Shown: one piece after another, positions 8,494 to 17,590 of the stretch
Position numbering within the stretch: position 1 is the first letter of the stretch
How the letters are laid out: each line of letters starts with the position of its first letter
Origin: Desulfobacterales bacterium
GTDB taxonomy: Bacteria > Desulfobacterota > Desulfobacteria > Desulfobacterales > SpSt-501
DNA: 64,000 nucleotides
Direction: 5' to 3'
Assembly (NCBI GenBank): GCA_030834695.1
Contig: JAUQXK010000116.1
Location: forward strand, 1-64,000
Made by a program: the position numbers and the translations under genes
The notes under the pieces: generated by a model
Told to the model about the DNA's origin: nothing
Seen by the model: the letters and a program-made list of their open reading frames with translations, nothing else
The model's database searches: none

Positions 8494-10938
8494 ATGACCC
8501 AGCAGCTCCCTACCCATGCCCGAATCGTTATCATCGGCGGCGGCATCGTCGGCTGCAGCACCGCCTATCACCTGACTCAGATCGGCCATACCGATGTCGT
8601 GCTCCTGGAGCGCAAGGAGCTCGGGTGCGGGACGACCTGGGCGGCCGCCGGCTTGGTGGCCCAGCTCCGGCAGAACCGCGAGATGACCAACCTCGCCAAG
8701 TACGCGACCCAACTCTATCCGGCACTGGAGGCCGAGACCGGTGTCGCCACCGGCTACGTGACGACCGGGGCGCTGGGCGTCTGCCAGACCGAAGACCGGC
8801 GCCGCGAATGGCTGCGGGGCTCTGCCATGGCCAGCGCCTTCGGGATCGAGATGACCGAAATCAGCCTCAAAGAGGCCGAGGACATGGTCCCGGGCCTGAG
8901 CACCCAGGGGCTGGTGTCCGTTTTTTATCTGCCCAACGACGGGCAGACCAATCCCCTGGATACCACCCGCGCCTTGATAACGGGAGCGCGCATGCGCGGG
9001 ACCAAGGTATTCGAAGATACGGCGGTAACCGACATCAAGGTAAAAAAGGGGGCTGTCTGCGGCGTCTCAACCGAGCACGGGGACATCGGCTGCGAAGTCG
9101 TGATCAATTGCGCCGGCATCTGGGGCCGGGATGTCGGCAAAATGGCCAATGTCAGCGTCCCGCTCTATGCGGCCGAGCACATGCATGCCGTCACCCAGCC
9201 GATCAAGGGGCTTAAGAAGATCTTCCCCTGCGTGCGCGACTTTGACGGCCGCACCTATTTCAAGGCCGAAAACGGCGCTATCCTCTTCGGCGGGTTCGAG
9301 GCACTGGCCAAACCCTGGGGGATGAAAGGCATACCGAAGGATTTCAAATTCACCGAGCTCTCCGAGGACTGGGAACAGTTCAGCCCCTTCATGGAGTGCG
9401 GCCTGCAGCGCTTCCCGGACCTGGAGACGGCCGAGATCCGGCACCTCTCCAATGTGCCCGAAAGCTTCACCCCAGACAATGCCTTCATGGTCGGCGAAGC
9501 GCCGGGCATCAAGAATTTCTTCGTGGGCTGCGGCATGAACTCGGTCGGCATCGCCAGCGCAGCGGGTTGCGGCCGAGCGCTGGCTCAATGGGTCGATCAA
9601 GGCTATCCCGAGGAGCAGCTGTGGCCTGTCGATATCCGTCGCTATTTCCACTGGCAGATGAACACCCGCTATGTGCACGACCGCGTGAAAGAGACCGTGG
9701 GCATCCTGTACGAACACCACTATCCCAACCGCCAGCGCACGACCGCCCGTCCGGTCATCTGCTCCCCCTTCCACGACCGGCTGGCCAGGCACGGGGCCTG
9801 CTTCAGCATGCTCGCCGGCTGGGAGCGAGCCGACTGGTTCGCTCCGCCGAGCGTCGAACCGGTTCATACATACAGCTGGGGTCGAGCCAACTGGTTCCCC
9901 TGCCAGAAGGAAGAACATCTGGCCGTGCGGGATACCGTGGGCATGTACGACCTGACTTCGATGCACAACTACCTCGTCCAGGGACCCGATGCGGAGGCCG
10001 TTCTGCAGAAAATTTGTGCGAACGACGTGGCCGTGCCGGCGGGGACGGTGGTCTACACCCCGATCCTGAACGATCACGGCGGGTTTGAGTCCGACCTGAC
10101 CGTTACGCGCTTTTCGGAAGACTCTTTTTTCATCGTGACCGCGTTGGGAACGGGGGTGAGGGACTTCGATTACATCCAGCGCCGCATCCCGGAGAGTGCC
10201 CGCGCCACCATCACGGATGTCACCCATGGCTACGCCATGCTGGCGGTCATGGGGCCGAATGCCCGCAACCTGCTGGCAACGCTCACCGCTGCCGATCTTT
10301 CCAACGCGGCCTTTCCATTCCGGACCGCCCGGCAGATCGATCTGGGCTATGCCCGGCCCTGGGCGTTGCGCGTGACCTATGTCGGCGAGCTGGGCTGGGA
10401 GCTCTACATTCCGACCGGGTTTGCGGTCCCGGTTTTCGACGCCGTCATGGAAGCCGGGAAGAAATTCGGCTTGCGGCTGGTCGGCATGCAGGCGGTGAAT
10501 TCGCTGCGCATGGAAAGTGGCTACCGCCACTGGGAGACCGAAATCGGCCCGGAGGACAGCCCTTACGAAGCCGGGCTCGGTTTCTGCGTCAACCTCGACA
10601 AGGGCGATTTCATCGGCCGCGAGGCGCTGCTGCGGCAGAAGGAAAAAGGCATCACCCGCAAGCTCGCCATCTTCACGCTGGAGGACCACGAACCCCTGCT
10701 GCTGCGAAGCGAGCCGATTTTCCGCAACGGAGAGCACGTGTCCGAGGTCACTTCCGGTGCTTACGCGTTCAAGCTGGGCAGCTCCATCGGCATGGGATAC
10801 CTGCGCCAGCCCGACGGCATCACCAACGACTGGGTCCTCTCTGGTACGTATGAAATTCTGGTGGAAGGTAAGAAATACCCGGCCCGGGTCCATTTGAAAT
10901 CGCCTTATGACCCTAAAAACGAGCGTCCGAAAATGTAG
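8494..10938 (+). CDS. Dimethylglycine/sarcosine dehydrogenase-like FAD oxidoreductase with GcvT domains
   Basis: An 814-residue two-part enzyme. Residues 9-380 form a DAO-type FAD domain with dinucleotide motif IVIIGGGIVGCSTAYHL. A short FAO_M linker follows, then GcvT (about 440-690) and GcvT C-terminal barrel domains, the folate-binding half that traps formaldehyde as methylene-tetrahydrofolate in this family. The expected reaction is oxidative N-demethylation of a secondary or tertiary amine, passing electrons to ETF. ATG 8494 has AGGAGG upstream. Unusually, the position of the flavin-linking His of mammalian family members (TTWHAAGL) reads TTWAAAGL (Ala50), so FAD is probably bound non-covalently. 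etfB and etfA follow directly, supporting a dehydrogenase rather than an oxidase. The precise substrate is not known. Confidence 0.88.
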   Translation: MTQQLPTHARIVIIGGGIVGCSTAYHLTQIGHTDVVLLERKELGCGTTWAAAGLVAQLRQNREMTNLAKYATQLYPALEAETGVATGYVTTGALGVCQTEDRRREWLRGSAMASAFGIEMTEISLKEAEDMVPGLSTQGLVSVFYLPNDGQTNPLDTTRALITGARMRGTKVFEDTAVTDIKVKKGAVCGVSTEHGDIGCEVVINCAGIWGRDVGKMANVSVPLYAAEHMHAVTQPIKGLKKIFPCVRDFDGRTYFKAENGAILFGGFEALAKPWGMKGIPKDFKFTELSEDWEQFSPFMECGLQRFPDLETAEIRHLSNVPESFTPDNAFMVGEAPGIKNFFVGCGMNSVGIASAAGCGRALAQWVDQGYPEEQLWPVDIRRYFHWQMNTRYVHDRVKETVGILYEHHYPNRQRTTARPVICSPFHDRLARHGACFSMLAGWERADWFAPPSVEPVHTYSWGRANWFPCQKEEHLAVRDTVGMYDLTSMHNYLVQGPDAEAVLQKICANDVAVPAGTVVYTPILNDHGGFESDLTVTRFSEDSFFIVTALGTGVRDFDYIQRRIPESARATITDVTHGYAMLAVMGPNARNLLATLTAADLSNAAFPFRTARQIDLGYARPWALRVTYVGELGWELYIPTGFAVPVFDAVMEAGKKFGLRLVGMQAVNSLRMESGYRHWETEIGPEDSPYEAGLGFCVNLDKGDFIGREALLRQKEKGITRKLAIFTLEDHEPLLLRSEPIFRNGEHVSEVTSGAYAFKLGSSIGMGYLRQPDGITNDWVLSGTYEILVEGKKYPARVHLKSPYDPKNERPKM

Positions 10939-10988
10939 CCCGCTGACTGCAGAACCGGCCGTGATAATTCAAACCGCTGGAGGGGAAG

Positions 10989-11783
10989 ATGATGAACGTG
11001 GTTGTTTTGTTGAAGCAGGTGCCGGACACGGAATCTCTGATCGAGATCAATGCCGAGGCCAGTGACATCCAGACGGACAACCTGAAATGGATCATGAATC
11101 CCTACGACGAACTGGCCGTCGAAGAGGGGATCCGAATCCGGGAAAAGATGGGGAACGGGAAGGTCACCGTTCTCAGCCTCGGCCCGGAGCGGGCGACGGC
11201 GGCGATTCGCACGGCCCTGGCCATGGGCGCCGACGAGGGGGTGTTGATCAACGACCCGGCATTGGAAAAACCAGACCCGCTTACCACCGCCAAGGTGCTG
11301 GCGGCGGCGCTGAAAGCCGTCCCATTCGACCTGATCATCGCCGGCCAGCGCGCCGTGGATGACGACAGCTACCTGGTGCCCTCGGCCGTGGCGGAATACT
11401 TGGGCATTCCCATGCTCGGCATGGTCGTGCGCCAGGAGATCACCGGCGGCAAAATTCGATGCGAGCTGTCCCTCCAGGACGGAACCGCGGTGGTCGAGGC
11501 GGATCTTCCGGCGCTTTTAACCACCCAGCGCGGGCTGAATCAGCCCCGCTATGCGTCGCTTCCCAACATCATGAAGGCCAAGAAGAAGCCGCTTGAAACC
11601 AAGAGCCTTGCGGCTCTCGGGCTGGATGCCGCGCAGTTCGGATCCGCCGCACTGAAAACGAGGATCTTTTCGCTCGTCTTCCCGCCTAAACGCAAGGTTT
11701 GCAAAATGATCTCCGGGAAAACGGCTGAAGAAAAAGCGGCGGCGTTGGTCCAAACACTGCGCGAAGAAGCCGGCGTCCTGTGA
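10989..11783 (+). CDS. etfB: Electron transfer flavoprotein beta subunit
   Basis: A 264-residue ETF beta (FixA) protein starting NVVVLLKQVPDTE, with the AMGADEG segment, DLIIAGQRAVDDDS, and the DLPALLTTQRGLNQPRY block shared by the family. It pairs with EtfA to take electrons from the flavoprotein dehydrogenase encoded 50 bases upstream and pass them to a membrane quinone reductase or another acceptor. GGAGGGG precedes an ATGATG pair, so the start may be 10989 or 10992. No ETF:quinone oxidoreductase gene is in the window. Confidence 0.95.
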   Translation: MMNVVVLLKQVPDTESLIEINAEASDIQTDNLKWIMNPYDELAVEEGIRIREKMGNGKVTVLSLGPERATAAIRTALAMGADEGVLINDPALEKPDPLTTAKVLAAALKAVPFDLIIAGQRAVDDDSYLVPSAVAEYLGIPMLGMVVRQEITGGKIRCELSLQDGTAVVEADLPALLTTQRGLNQPRYASLPNIMKAKKKPLETKSLAALGLDAAQFGSAALKTRIFSLVFPPKRKVCKMISGKTAEEKAAALVQTLREEAGVL

Positions 11784-11808
11784 ACGGACGGGGGAAGGAG
11801 AGACGATC

Positions 11809-12780
11809 ATGTCAGATGGTATCCTCGTGGTTACCGAAACTGCCGATAAAAAGTTTCGCAAGTCTACCTATGAAGTGCTCAGCGAAGGGCGTCGCCTGGC
11901 CGATCAGTTGAACACGCCGTTGTCCGCCGTGGTGCTGGGGATTGATGTGCTGGCCGCTGCCGACGAACTCAGGCATTATGGCGCCGATCGGGTGCTGGTA
12001 TGCGATGCCCTCGAGTTGGCGGATTTCGACTCGGATCGGTTCACCTTGATTCTATACGATATCATCACGGCGCGGCAGCCGAAGATCGTTCTGTTCGGCG
12101 CCTCCATACGGGACAAGCAACTATCCACCCGCCTAGCGACCAAGCTCGACACCGGATTGGCCATGGAATGTGCGGGGCTGGCACTTGAGGGAGATAACCT
12201 CATCGCCACCCGCTTAATGTACGGCAGCAAACTGATCGCCAAAGTGGCGCTCGAAGGCACGCCCCAGATCGCTGCGTTGCGGCCCAATTTCTTTCCGGCA
12301 ACCATCGCGGAGAAGGCCGGCGAAATCGAGCGCATCGACGTCCAGCTCCCCCCAACGCGGATCCGGCTGATCGAGAAAAAGCCAGGCAGCGCCAAACTGG
12401 ATCTCACCGAAGCCGATGTGGTCGTCTCCGGCGGGCGCGGCATGGGCGGGCCGGACTTCAGTGTGCTCGAATCCTTGGCGGGGGTGTTGGGCGGCGTGGT
12501 GGGCGCAACACGCAGCGCTGTGGACGAAGGCTGGCGTCCGCACGCCGACCAGGTGGGGCAGACAGGCAAGGTCGTGTCGCCTAAGCTGTATGTGGCATGC
12601 GGGATCTCGGGAGCCATTCAGCACATCGCCGGCATGTCTTCCTCCGGCTGCATCGTGGCCGTCAATAAGGACCCGGATGCGCCCATTTTCCGTTATGCCG
12701 ACTACGGCATCGTCGGCAACCTTTACGAGGTGGTTCCGGAGATCAGCCGGGAAATCCAGAAACGGAACGAAACGCGATAA
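11809..12780 (+). CDS. etfA: Electron transfer flavoprotein alpha subunit
   Basis: A 323-residue ETF alpha (FixB). The C-terminal FAD domain has the full family series: GGRGMGGPDF, GATRSAVDEGW, QVGQTGK, GISGAIQH and NKDPDAPIF. The N-terminal half is the variable ETF domain. It starts 25 bases after etfB behind GGAAGGAG and forms the electron-carrying heterodimer with EtfB. The next gene, a GntR regulator, starts 12 bases downstream, so all four genes from 8494 look co-transcribed. Confidence 0.96.
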   Translation: MSDGILVVTETADKKFRKSTYEVLSEGRRLADQLNTPLSAVVLGIDVLAAADELRHYGADRVLVCDALELADFDSDRFTLILYDIITARQPKIVLFGASIRDKQLSTRLATKLDTGLAMECAGLALEGDNLIATRLMYGSKLIAKVALEGTPQIAALRPNFFPATIAEKAGEIERIDVQLPPTRIRLIEKKPGSAKLDLTEADVVVSGGRGMGGPDFSVLESLAGVLGGVVGATRSAVDEGWRPHADQVGQTGKVVSPKLYVACGISGAIQHIAGMSSSGCIVAVNKDPDAPIFRYADYGIVGNLYEVVPEISREIQKRNETR

Positions 12781-12792
12781 GGATAAACGGTT

Positions 12793-13461
12793 ATGATTCC
12801 GCTGGCCTCGTTGCGCGAGCAAATCTATTTATACTTGCGGGGTGAAATTCAGCAGGGGAAGATTGAAGCAGGCGCTTCGATCAACATCGATAAGATGAGC
12901 CGGGAGCTCGGCATCAGCAAGACCCCGCTCAAGGAAGCCATCATCAAGCTTGAGTGCGAGGGGTTCGTTAATTTTCTGCCGCGCCGGGGGGTGCAGGTCC
13001 GGGAACTGTCGCTTCAGGAGCTGAAAAACTACTACGAGATTATCGGCTATCTTGAATCGAGCGTGGTCTTCGCGGTCTTCGATAAATTGAGCCAAGCCGC
13101 TTGCCGGAAACGCCTGAAGCAATCCAACGCCGAACAGAGAAAAGCGCTCAAGCAAAAAGACTATAATCGGTACTATCATCTCAATTTAGAGTTTCACGAT
13201 GTTTTTTTGAACCTGTCCGGCAACCAAACGCTTCATGAGCTGGTTGCTCCGCTCAAGCAACGCTTGTACGACTTCCCGAGAAAGGCCTACTGGGAGGAGT
13301 GGGAGGAGGTCAATCTGCAGGAGCACCGCAAATTTATCGATGCGATTGAAGCCGGCGATCCGTCCGGGGCTGCCGCCGTCATTCGGGACGAACATTGGAG
13401 TTGGCAAAAACACAAACCCTACTTCATTAAGTTTTACAAATTTGATAAACACGAAGAATAA
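12793..13461 (+). CDS. GntR-family transcription regulator, FadR/FCD type
   Basis: A 222-residue regulator. Residues 1-70 form a winged helix with the GntR pattern LREQIYLYLRGEIQQGKIEAG and SRELGISKTPLKEAI. The rest is an FCD ligand domain; the His residues that usually bind a metal are visible in LEFHDVF, LQEHRKF and RDEHW. It is the last gene of the amine-oxidation operon and most likely controls it, acting on the palindromes at 8080-8103 and 8194-8209. Ligand unknown, probably a pathway acid. Start ATG 12793 lies 12 bases after the etfA stop with only a weak GGATAAACGG-type RBS. Confidence 0.9.
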   Translation: MIPLASLREQIYLYLRGEIQQGKIEAGASINIDKMSRELGISKTPLKEAIIKLECEGFVNFLPRRGVQVRELSLQELKNYYEIIGYLESSVVFAVFDKLSQAACRKRLKQSNAEQRKALKQKDYNRYYHLNLEFHDVFLNLSGNQTLHELVAPLKQRLYDFPRKAYWEEWEEVNLQEHRKFIDAIEAGDPSGAAAVIRDEHWSWQKHKPYFIKFYKFDKHEE

Positions 13462-13469
13462 AGCCTGAA

Positions 13470-13979
13470 GAAAAAACGCCATTAATCGCGATCACCTGCT
13501 CACGGGTGACCGGAGGGGCGTGGGCGCTCTATTCGCTGGGCCACTTCATAGATCACAGCTTCTCCGATTACAGCCAGGCGATCCTGAATGCGCGCGGGGC
13601 GCCCGTCATCATCCCCTCGGCTCACGACCGGGAAAGCATGGAGGCTGTTCTGAGTTCGGTGCAGGGGCTCATTCTGAGCGGCGGGGCCGATATCCACCCC
13701 TGCCGCTATGGCGAAGAGCCTCTTTCCGACAGTCCGTCAAGGACCTCGCCCCGAGCGTGGTCGCCACGGCGCGGGCAAAAGACGGGATCGTCGAAGCCGT
13801 TGAGTTGCCCGGCAAACGCTTCATTTTTGGCGTTCAGTGGCATCCCGACTTGGCGCCACGACCTGCACCCCAAGAAACTCTTCCTGGCCCTGGTGCGGGC
13901 CGCCGGCGAATTGCTCTATCAAGGGTGTCCGTCTCAGCTCCTGATCCGTGTCAACGACTGCGTTGGATTCTTGGGTTGA
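13470..13979 (+). pseudogene. Decayed class-I glutamine amidotransferase (peptidase C26, PuuD-like)
   Basis: Remains of a gamma-glutamyl hydrolase-like gene. The N-terminal part (PLIAITCSRVTGGAWALYS, then SVQGLILSGGADIHPCRYGEEP) is intact but has no start codon. At about 13730 it jumps to another frame that resumes at SVKDLAPSVVATARAKDG and GVQWHPD, which is the C-terminal part of the family. The middle, including the catalytic Cys elbow, is deleted. A second frame change near 13850 returns to the first frame (LHPKKLFLALVRAAGE). It overlaps the 3' end of dppC on the other strand. Family members hydrolyse gamma-glutamyl amine compounds, so this may be a relic of amine catabolism linked to the flanking operon. 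Confidence 0.75.
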
Positions 13980-14832
13980 GCTCTTCGCGCAGCCAGTCGG
14001 CAAACAGGTTGAGCCCCAGGACGAAAAGCACCAGGGTTGCTCCGGGGAAGACGATCAGCCACCAGCAACCCGCATAGATATAGTTCTTGCCACTGGCGAT
14101 CATCATCCCCAGCGAGGGTTTGGTGATGGGCACGCCCACCCCCAGAAAACTCAACGTCGCCTCCAGCATAATGATCGCGGCCAAGTCCACGGCCATGATG
14201 ACGAAGATAGGCGGCAGTGCGTTGGGCAGCAGATGGACGAGCAGGAGATGAACGTCGTTGGCGCCGGTGGCCTTGGCGGCGGTGATGTAGGCCTCCTCCT
14301 TCACTTCCAGCACACTGGCCCGCATGGTGCGGGCGTAGCGGACCCAATCGGCGATGCAGATGGCCAGAATGACGATGCCCACGCCGCTTTGTTTGAAAAG
14401 ACCTAGAAAAAGAATTGCCAGAAGCGTGGTGGAAAATGCGAAGACGGTATCGGCCGTGCGCATGGTGACGGCATCCAGCACGCCGCCGTAGTAGCCTGCC
14501 AGAAGCCCGACCAGCACTCCGAAGGATCCCGCCAGCAGCATGACGCTGAATCCCACGGACAACGAGGTTCGCAGCCCATAAAGGATGGTGCTGAGGATGT
14601 CTCGGCCCTGGTCGTCGGTTCCCAGCAGAAATTGAGGGTCGCCGTCTGCTTCCCAGGCCGGCGGTTTGAGGGAGTCGCCCAGCTCCAGGATTTCCAGATC
14701 ATACGGGTCTTGCGGGGCGAGCAACGGCGCCAGTACGGCGGCAGCGGTGAACACGAGCATGATCACGGCCCCGGCAATGGCCGCCGGATCGCGGAGGAAA
14801 TCATACAAGAAACGGTTCTTGCGCCGGGACAT
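13951..14832 (-). CDS. dppC: Dipeptide/oligopeptide ABC transporter permease DppC type
   Basis: A 293-residue permease of the DppC/OppC family: a cytoplasmic start, one N-terminal membrane helix (AGAVIMLVFTAAAVLAPLLAP), the LGTDDQGRDILS motif, then five helices. The EAA loop is around AYITAAKATGANDVHLLLVHLLPN, and TLSFLGVGV follows. It forms the membrane channel with DppB, whose gene ends 10 bases upstream. It is the last gene of the six-gene peptide operon. Its last bases overlap the decayed amidotransferase on the opposite strand. Confidence 0.93.
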   Translation of the reverse strand: MSRRKNRFLYDFLRDPAAIAGAVIMLVFTAAAVLAPLLAPQDPYDLEILELGDSLKPPAWEADGDPQFLLGTDDQGRDILSTILYGLRTSLSVGFSVMLLAGSFGVLVGLLAGYYGGVLDAVTMRTADTVFAFSTTLLAILFLGLFKQSGVGIVILAICIADWVRYARTMRASVLEVKEEAYITAAKATGANDVHLLLVHLLPNALPPIFVIMAVDLAAIIMLEATLSFLGVGVPITKPSLGMMIASGKNYIYAGCWWLIVFPGATLVLFVLGLNLFADWLREELNPRIQRSR

Positions 14833-14842
14833 GGATCGCCGT

Positions 14843-15811
14843 TTATCCGTACCGGATTTTAGGGTTCAGAAGCGCGTAAAGCGAGTCGACGACGATGTTG
14901 ATGGTCAGGATGAACACGGCCACCAGAGAAATATAAGTCACGATGACCGGCTGGTCGGATTCATAAAGCGAGGTGAGCAGCAGGTTGCCGAGTCCCGGCC
15001 ACTGAAAAATGGTTTCCGTCACCAGGGAGAATGCAATCAGGTCTCCGAATTGCAGTCCGGCCACGGTGATCACGGGGATCATCACGTTGCGCAGGGCATG
15101 TTTGAAGACCACCCGGGCCGGTGAAAGGCCCTTGGCCCAGGCGGTTTTGATATACTCGGTGGTCAGCACCTCGCGCATGCCCGAACGGGTGAGCCGCAAC
15201 AGTACGGCCAGCTGGTACATGCCAAGGGTGAAGGCCGGCAGGACTAAATGCTCCAGGCCGTCCAGGCTGAGAAAATTAGTGCTCCACCAATCCCCCAGTT
15301 TGACCGTTTCCCCGCGCCCGAAGGGCGGCAGGATCCCCAGTTGAACGGCGAACACCATGATGAGCAGGATGCCGATCAGAAACGTGGGGATCGAGATCCC
15401 GCCGAGCGAGCCGGCCATGATCGCCCGGCTCAGCCAGGCCTGGGGATTGACCGACACCAGGACCCCCAGTCCGACGCCGACCGTAAACGCAAAGACCATG
15501 GCCGAAACGGCCAGCTCCGCCGAGGCGGGAATCCGCTCCAGGATCAGGCCCAGCGCCGGAAGCCGGGTCTCGTAGGAGATGCCGAAGTTGCCGTGCAGCG
15601 CGTTGGTCAGGAACCGCCAGTACTGGACATAGGGCGGCTGGTCCAGGCCGAAGATCTTGCGGATCTCATCGCGCTCAGCCGCCGTGGCGTACTGCCCGGC
15701 CATGGAAATGACCGGATCGCCCATGTAGCGAAAGATGATGAAGCACACAAACGAGACCGCCAGAAGCACGATGACTCCCTGGATGAGGCGGCGTGTCAGG
15801 TACGTGAACAT
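14843..15811 (-). CDS. dppB: Dipeptide/oligopeptide ABC transporter permease DppB type
   Basis: A 322-residue permease with the DppB/OppB hallmarks: N-terminal LTRRLIQGVIVLLAVSF helix, the GLDQPPYVQYWRFL segment, and the EAA-type loop YIKTAWAKGLSPARVVFKHA followed by ALRNVMIPV. About six membrane helices. It follows the binding-protein gene after a hairpin (15840-15867) and is followed by dppC. No good Shine-Dalgarno is seen before ATG 15811, so translation may depend on RNA structure. Confidence 0.93.
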   Translation of the reverse strand: MFTYLTRRLIQGVIVLLAVSFVCFIIFRYMGDPVISMAGQYATAAERDEIRKIFGLDQPPYVQYWRFLTNALHGNFGISYETRLPALGLILERIPASAELAVSAMVFAFTVGVGLGVLVSVNPQAWLSRAIMAGSLGGISIPTFLIGILLIMVFAVQLGILPPFGRGETVKLGDWWSTNFLSLDGLEHLVLPAFTLGMYQLAVLLRLTRSGMREVLTTEYIKTAWAKGLSPARVVFKHALRNVMIPVITVAGLQFGDLIAFSLVTETIFQWPGLGNLLLTSLYESDQPVIVTYISLVAVFILTINIVVDSLYALLNPKIRYG

Positions 15812-15839
15812 GGGCTGAGCGGCTGAGTTCGGTGTTGCA

Positions 15840-15867
15840 GGGGAAACCCGCTGAAGCGGGCTTCCCC
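15840..15867 (-). terminator. Intercistronic stem-loop after dipeptide-binding-protein gene
   Basis: GGGGAA(A)CCCGC, a TGAA loop, then GCGGG(C)TTCCCC: eleven paired bases interrupted by one mismatch, 7 bases past the binding-protein stop on the transcribed strand. No U-run follows. Probably protects the upstream binding-protein message or causes partial termination. Confidence 0.6.
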
Positions 15868-15874
15868 CGTGGAT

Positions 15875-17413
15875 TTACTTTTTCGACATATCCTTGAACA
15901 CGAACCACTGGTCGGGCCGCGGTGTGAACTGCAGCCCGTTTTTCTTGGCCACCGCGTAGAGATCCATCTGGTAGTGCAGGGGGATCACGCGGACACGCTC
16001 CATGGCCATTTTGTTGGCCTCCTGGAGGGTCTTGACGTACTGGGTCTTGTCGACGATCTGGCTGGTCTTCTCGAGAACCTGGTCGATGTCCTTGTCCGAG
16101 GACCGTGAACCGTTCCAGTCACCGTAGCCCGCGTTCTTGTCGATCGTGTGCAGGTGGCGGAAGAAGGTGCGGGCGCCGGAATAGGTTCCGTCGAACCATC
16201 CCATCATGTAAAAGTCATGCTTGTTCTCCATCACCTCGGTGAAGTAGATGGACTTGGGCTTGACGTCCAGATTCACCTTTATGCCGACCTTGGCCAGGTA
16301 CTTGGCCACCGCCTCGCAGATTTGCTTGTCCATCACATAGCGGTCGTTCGGGCCCGCCAAGGTAATCTCGAAGCCTTTCTCCAAACCGGCTTCTTTCAAC
16401 AACTTCTTGGCCTCCTGCAGGTTGTAGGCCAGCCGCTTGATGTCGGGGTTGTAGCCCACGGTGGCCGGATCGACCATCTGGGATGCCGCCGTCGCCTGCC
16501 CGCGCATCAGCTTCTGGATGATTTCATCCTCATTGATGGCCATGTACATGGCCTTGCGTACGCGCGGGTCGGCGGTGGGGGTGCCCGGCCGGTTGGTGAC
16601 GACGAGGAAGATGGCCCGACGGGCCGGACGGCGCATGACATCGAGGTTTTTGTTTTCCTTGACCTTGTCGATCATCTCCACCGGCACGCCGTTGATCAAC
16701 TCTGTCTGACCCGAGGCCAAGGCGGCAAACCGGGTGGACGGCTCGATGATGAACTTCATCTCCACATTCTTGATCGACGGAGCGCCCTCCCAGTAATTGG
16801 GGTTGGCTTCCAACTTCATGTGGGACCCCTTGACGTACTCGGTCAACTTGTAAGCGCCGGTGCCGATGGGGGCAACCCCGATTTCCCCCTCAGAGCGCGA
16901 CTCGGAGGACTCCTTGTCCATGATGAAGACCTGGTGCATGTTGTCGATGAACCAGGGGATCGGGTCCTTGGTCTTGACGATGACCGTGTGATCGTCCGGC
17001 GTTTCGATGGAGGCGATCGCCTTGCCGTCGTTGACGAACTGGGAAACCTCGGGGTTGGTCAGGCGCTCAAAGGTGTACTTGACGTCGGCGGCGGTGAAGG
17101 GGTTGCCGTTGTGGAACTTGACGCCCTTGCGCAGGTAGAACTTCCAGGTCAGCGGATCCGGGTGCTCGTACTTTTCAGCCAGGGCGGGCACGATTTTGCC
17201 GTCCGTTTTCTGCCGTTGCATCAGTCCGTCGAAGATATTGGTCATGGGCCCCAGCGTGGCATCGCCGTTTTCGCTGTGGGGGTTCATCGACTTCGGCGCC
17301 GACTCGACCGCGACGACCAGGGACGGAGCGGCGCAGGCCGGCTGGATGGCGAAGAGGCCGCCTGACAATGCCAGAATCAAACCGATGCAACTGATCAACG
17401 TCTTGGTGCGCAT
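15875..17413 (-). CDS. dppE: Dipeptide/oligopeptide ABC transporter substrate-binding protein
   Basis: A 512-residue family 5 periplasmic binding protein. ATG 17413 (GGAAGG upstream) opens a signal peptide: MRTKTLIS, a hydrophobic core, then PACAAPSLVV. Mature-domain signs include AEKYEHPDPLTWKFYLRKGVKFHNG, FTAADVKYTFERL, and GTGAYKLTEY. It captures peptides or similar compounds for DppBC and DppDF. A 177-base gap precedes it after dppF, long enough for a separate promoter, and a hairpin follows it. Nickel or glutathione binding proteins share this fold, but the linked D-aminopeptidase supports peptides. Confidence 0.92.
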   Translation of the reverse strand: MRTKTLISCIGLILALSGGLFAIQPACAAPSLVVAVESAPKSMNPHSENGDATLGPMTNIFDGLMQRQKTDGKIVPALAEKYEHPDPLTWKFYLRKGVKFHNGNPFTAADVKYTFERLTNPEVSQFVNDGKAIASIETPDDHTVIVKTKDPIPWFIDNMHQVFIMDKESSESRSEGEIGVAPIGTGAYKLTEYVKGSHMKLEANPNYWEGAPSIKNVEMKFIIEPSTRFAALASGQTELINGVPVEMIDKVKENKNLDVMRRPARRAIFLVVTNRPGTPTADPRVRKAMYMAINEDEIIQKLMRGQATAASQMVDPATVGYNPDIKRLAYNLQEAKKLLKEAGLEKGFEITLAGPNDRYVMDKQICEAVAKYLAKVGIKVNLDVKPKSIYFTEVMENKHDFYMMGWFDGTYSGARTFFRHLHTIDKNAGYGDWNGSRSSDKDIDQVLEKTSQIVDKTQYVKTLQEANKMAMERVRVIPLHYQMDLYAVAKKNGLQFTPRPDQWFVFKDMSKK

Positions 17414-17590
17414 AGCTACCTTCCTTTCGTTGGAGGGGTCCGTCCGTACGCATTCACCCGCATCTGAACGGGTGCTCAAGTGTCGGATGCAAAACGCTAT
17501 ATCAAAACTCCTGCCAATACAACAGACGCGCACCCCCACGGATTGCCGGCCGGACAGCCGGCAGCAGGCCCACGCCGCACCGGCCGGCCA

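Noticed and set aside
9067-10893. 608-codon open frame on the minus strand
   Set aside because: It is antisense to the whole flavoprotein gene, whose frame has clear FAD and GcvT motifs. High GC leaves such shadow frames open.
16148-17365. 405-codon plus-strand frame
   Set aside because: Antisense to the dipeptide-binding protein gene.
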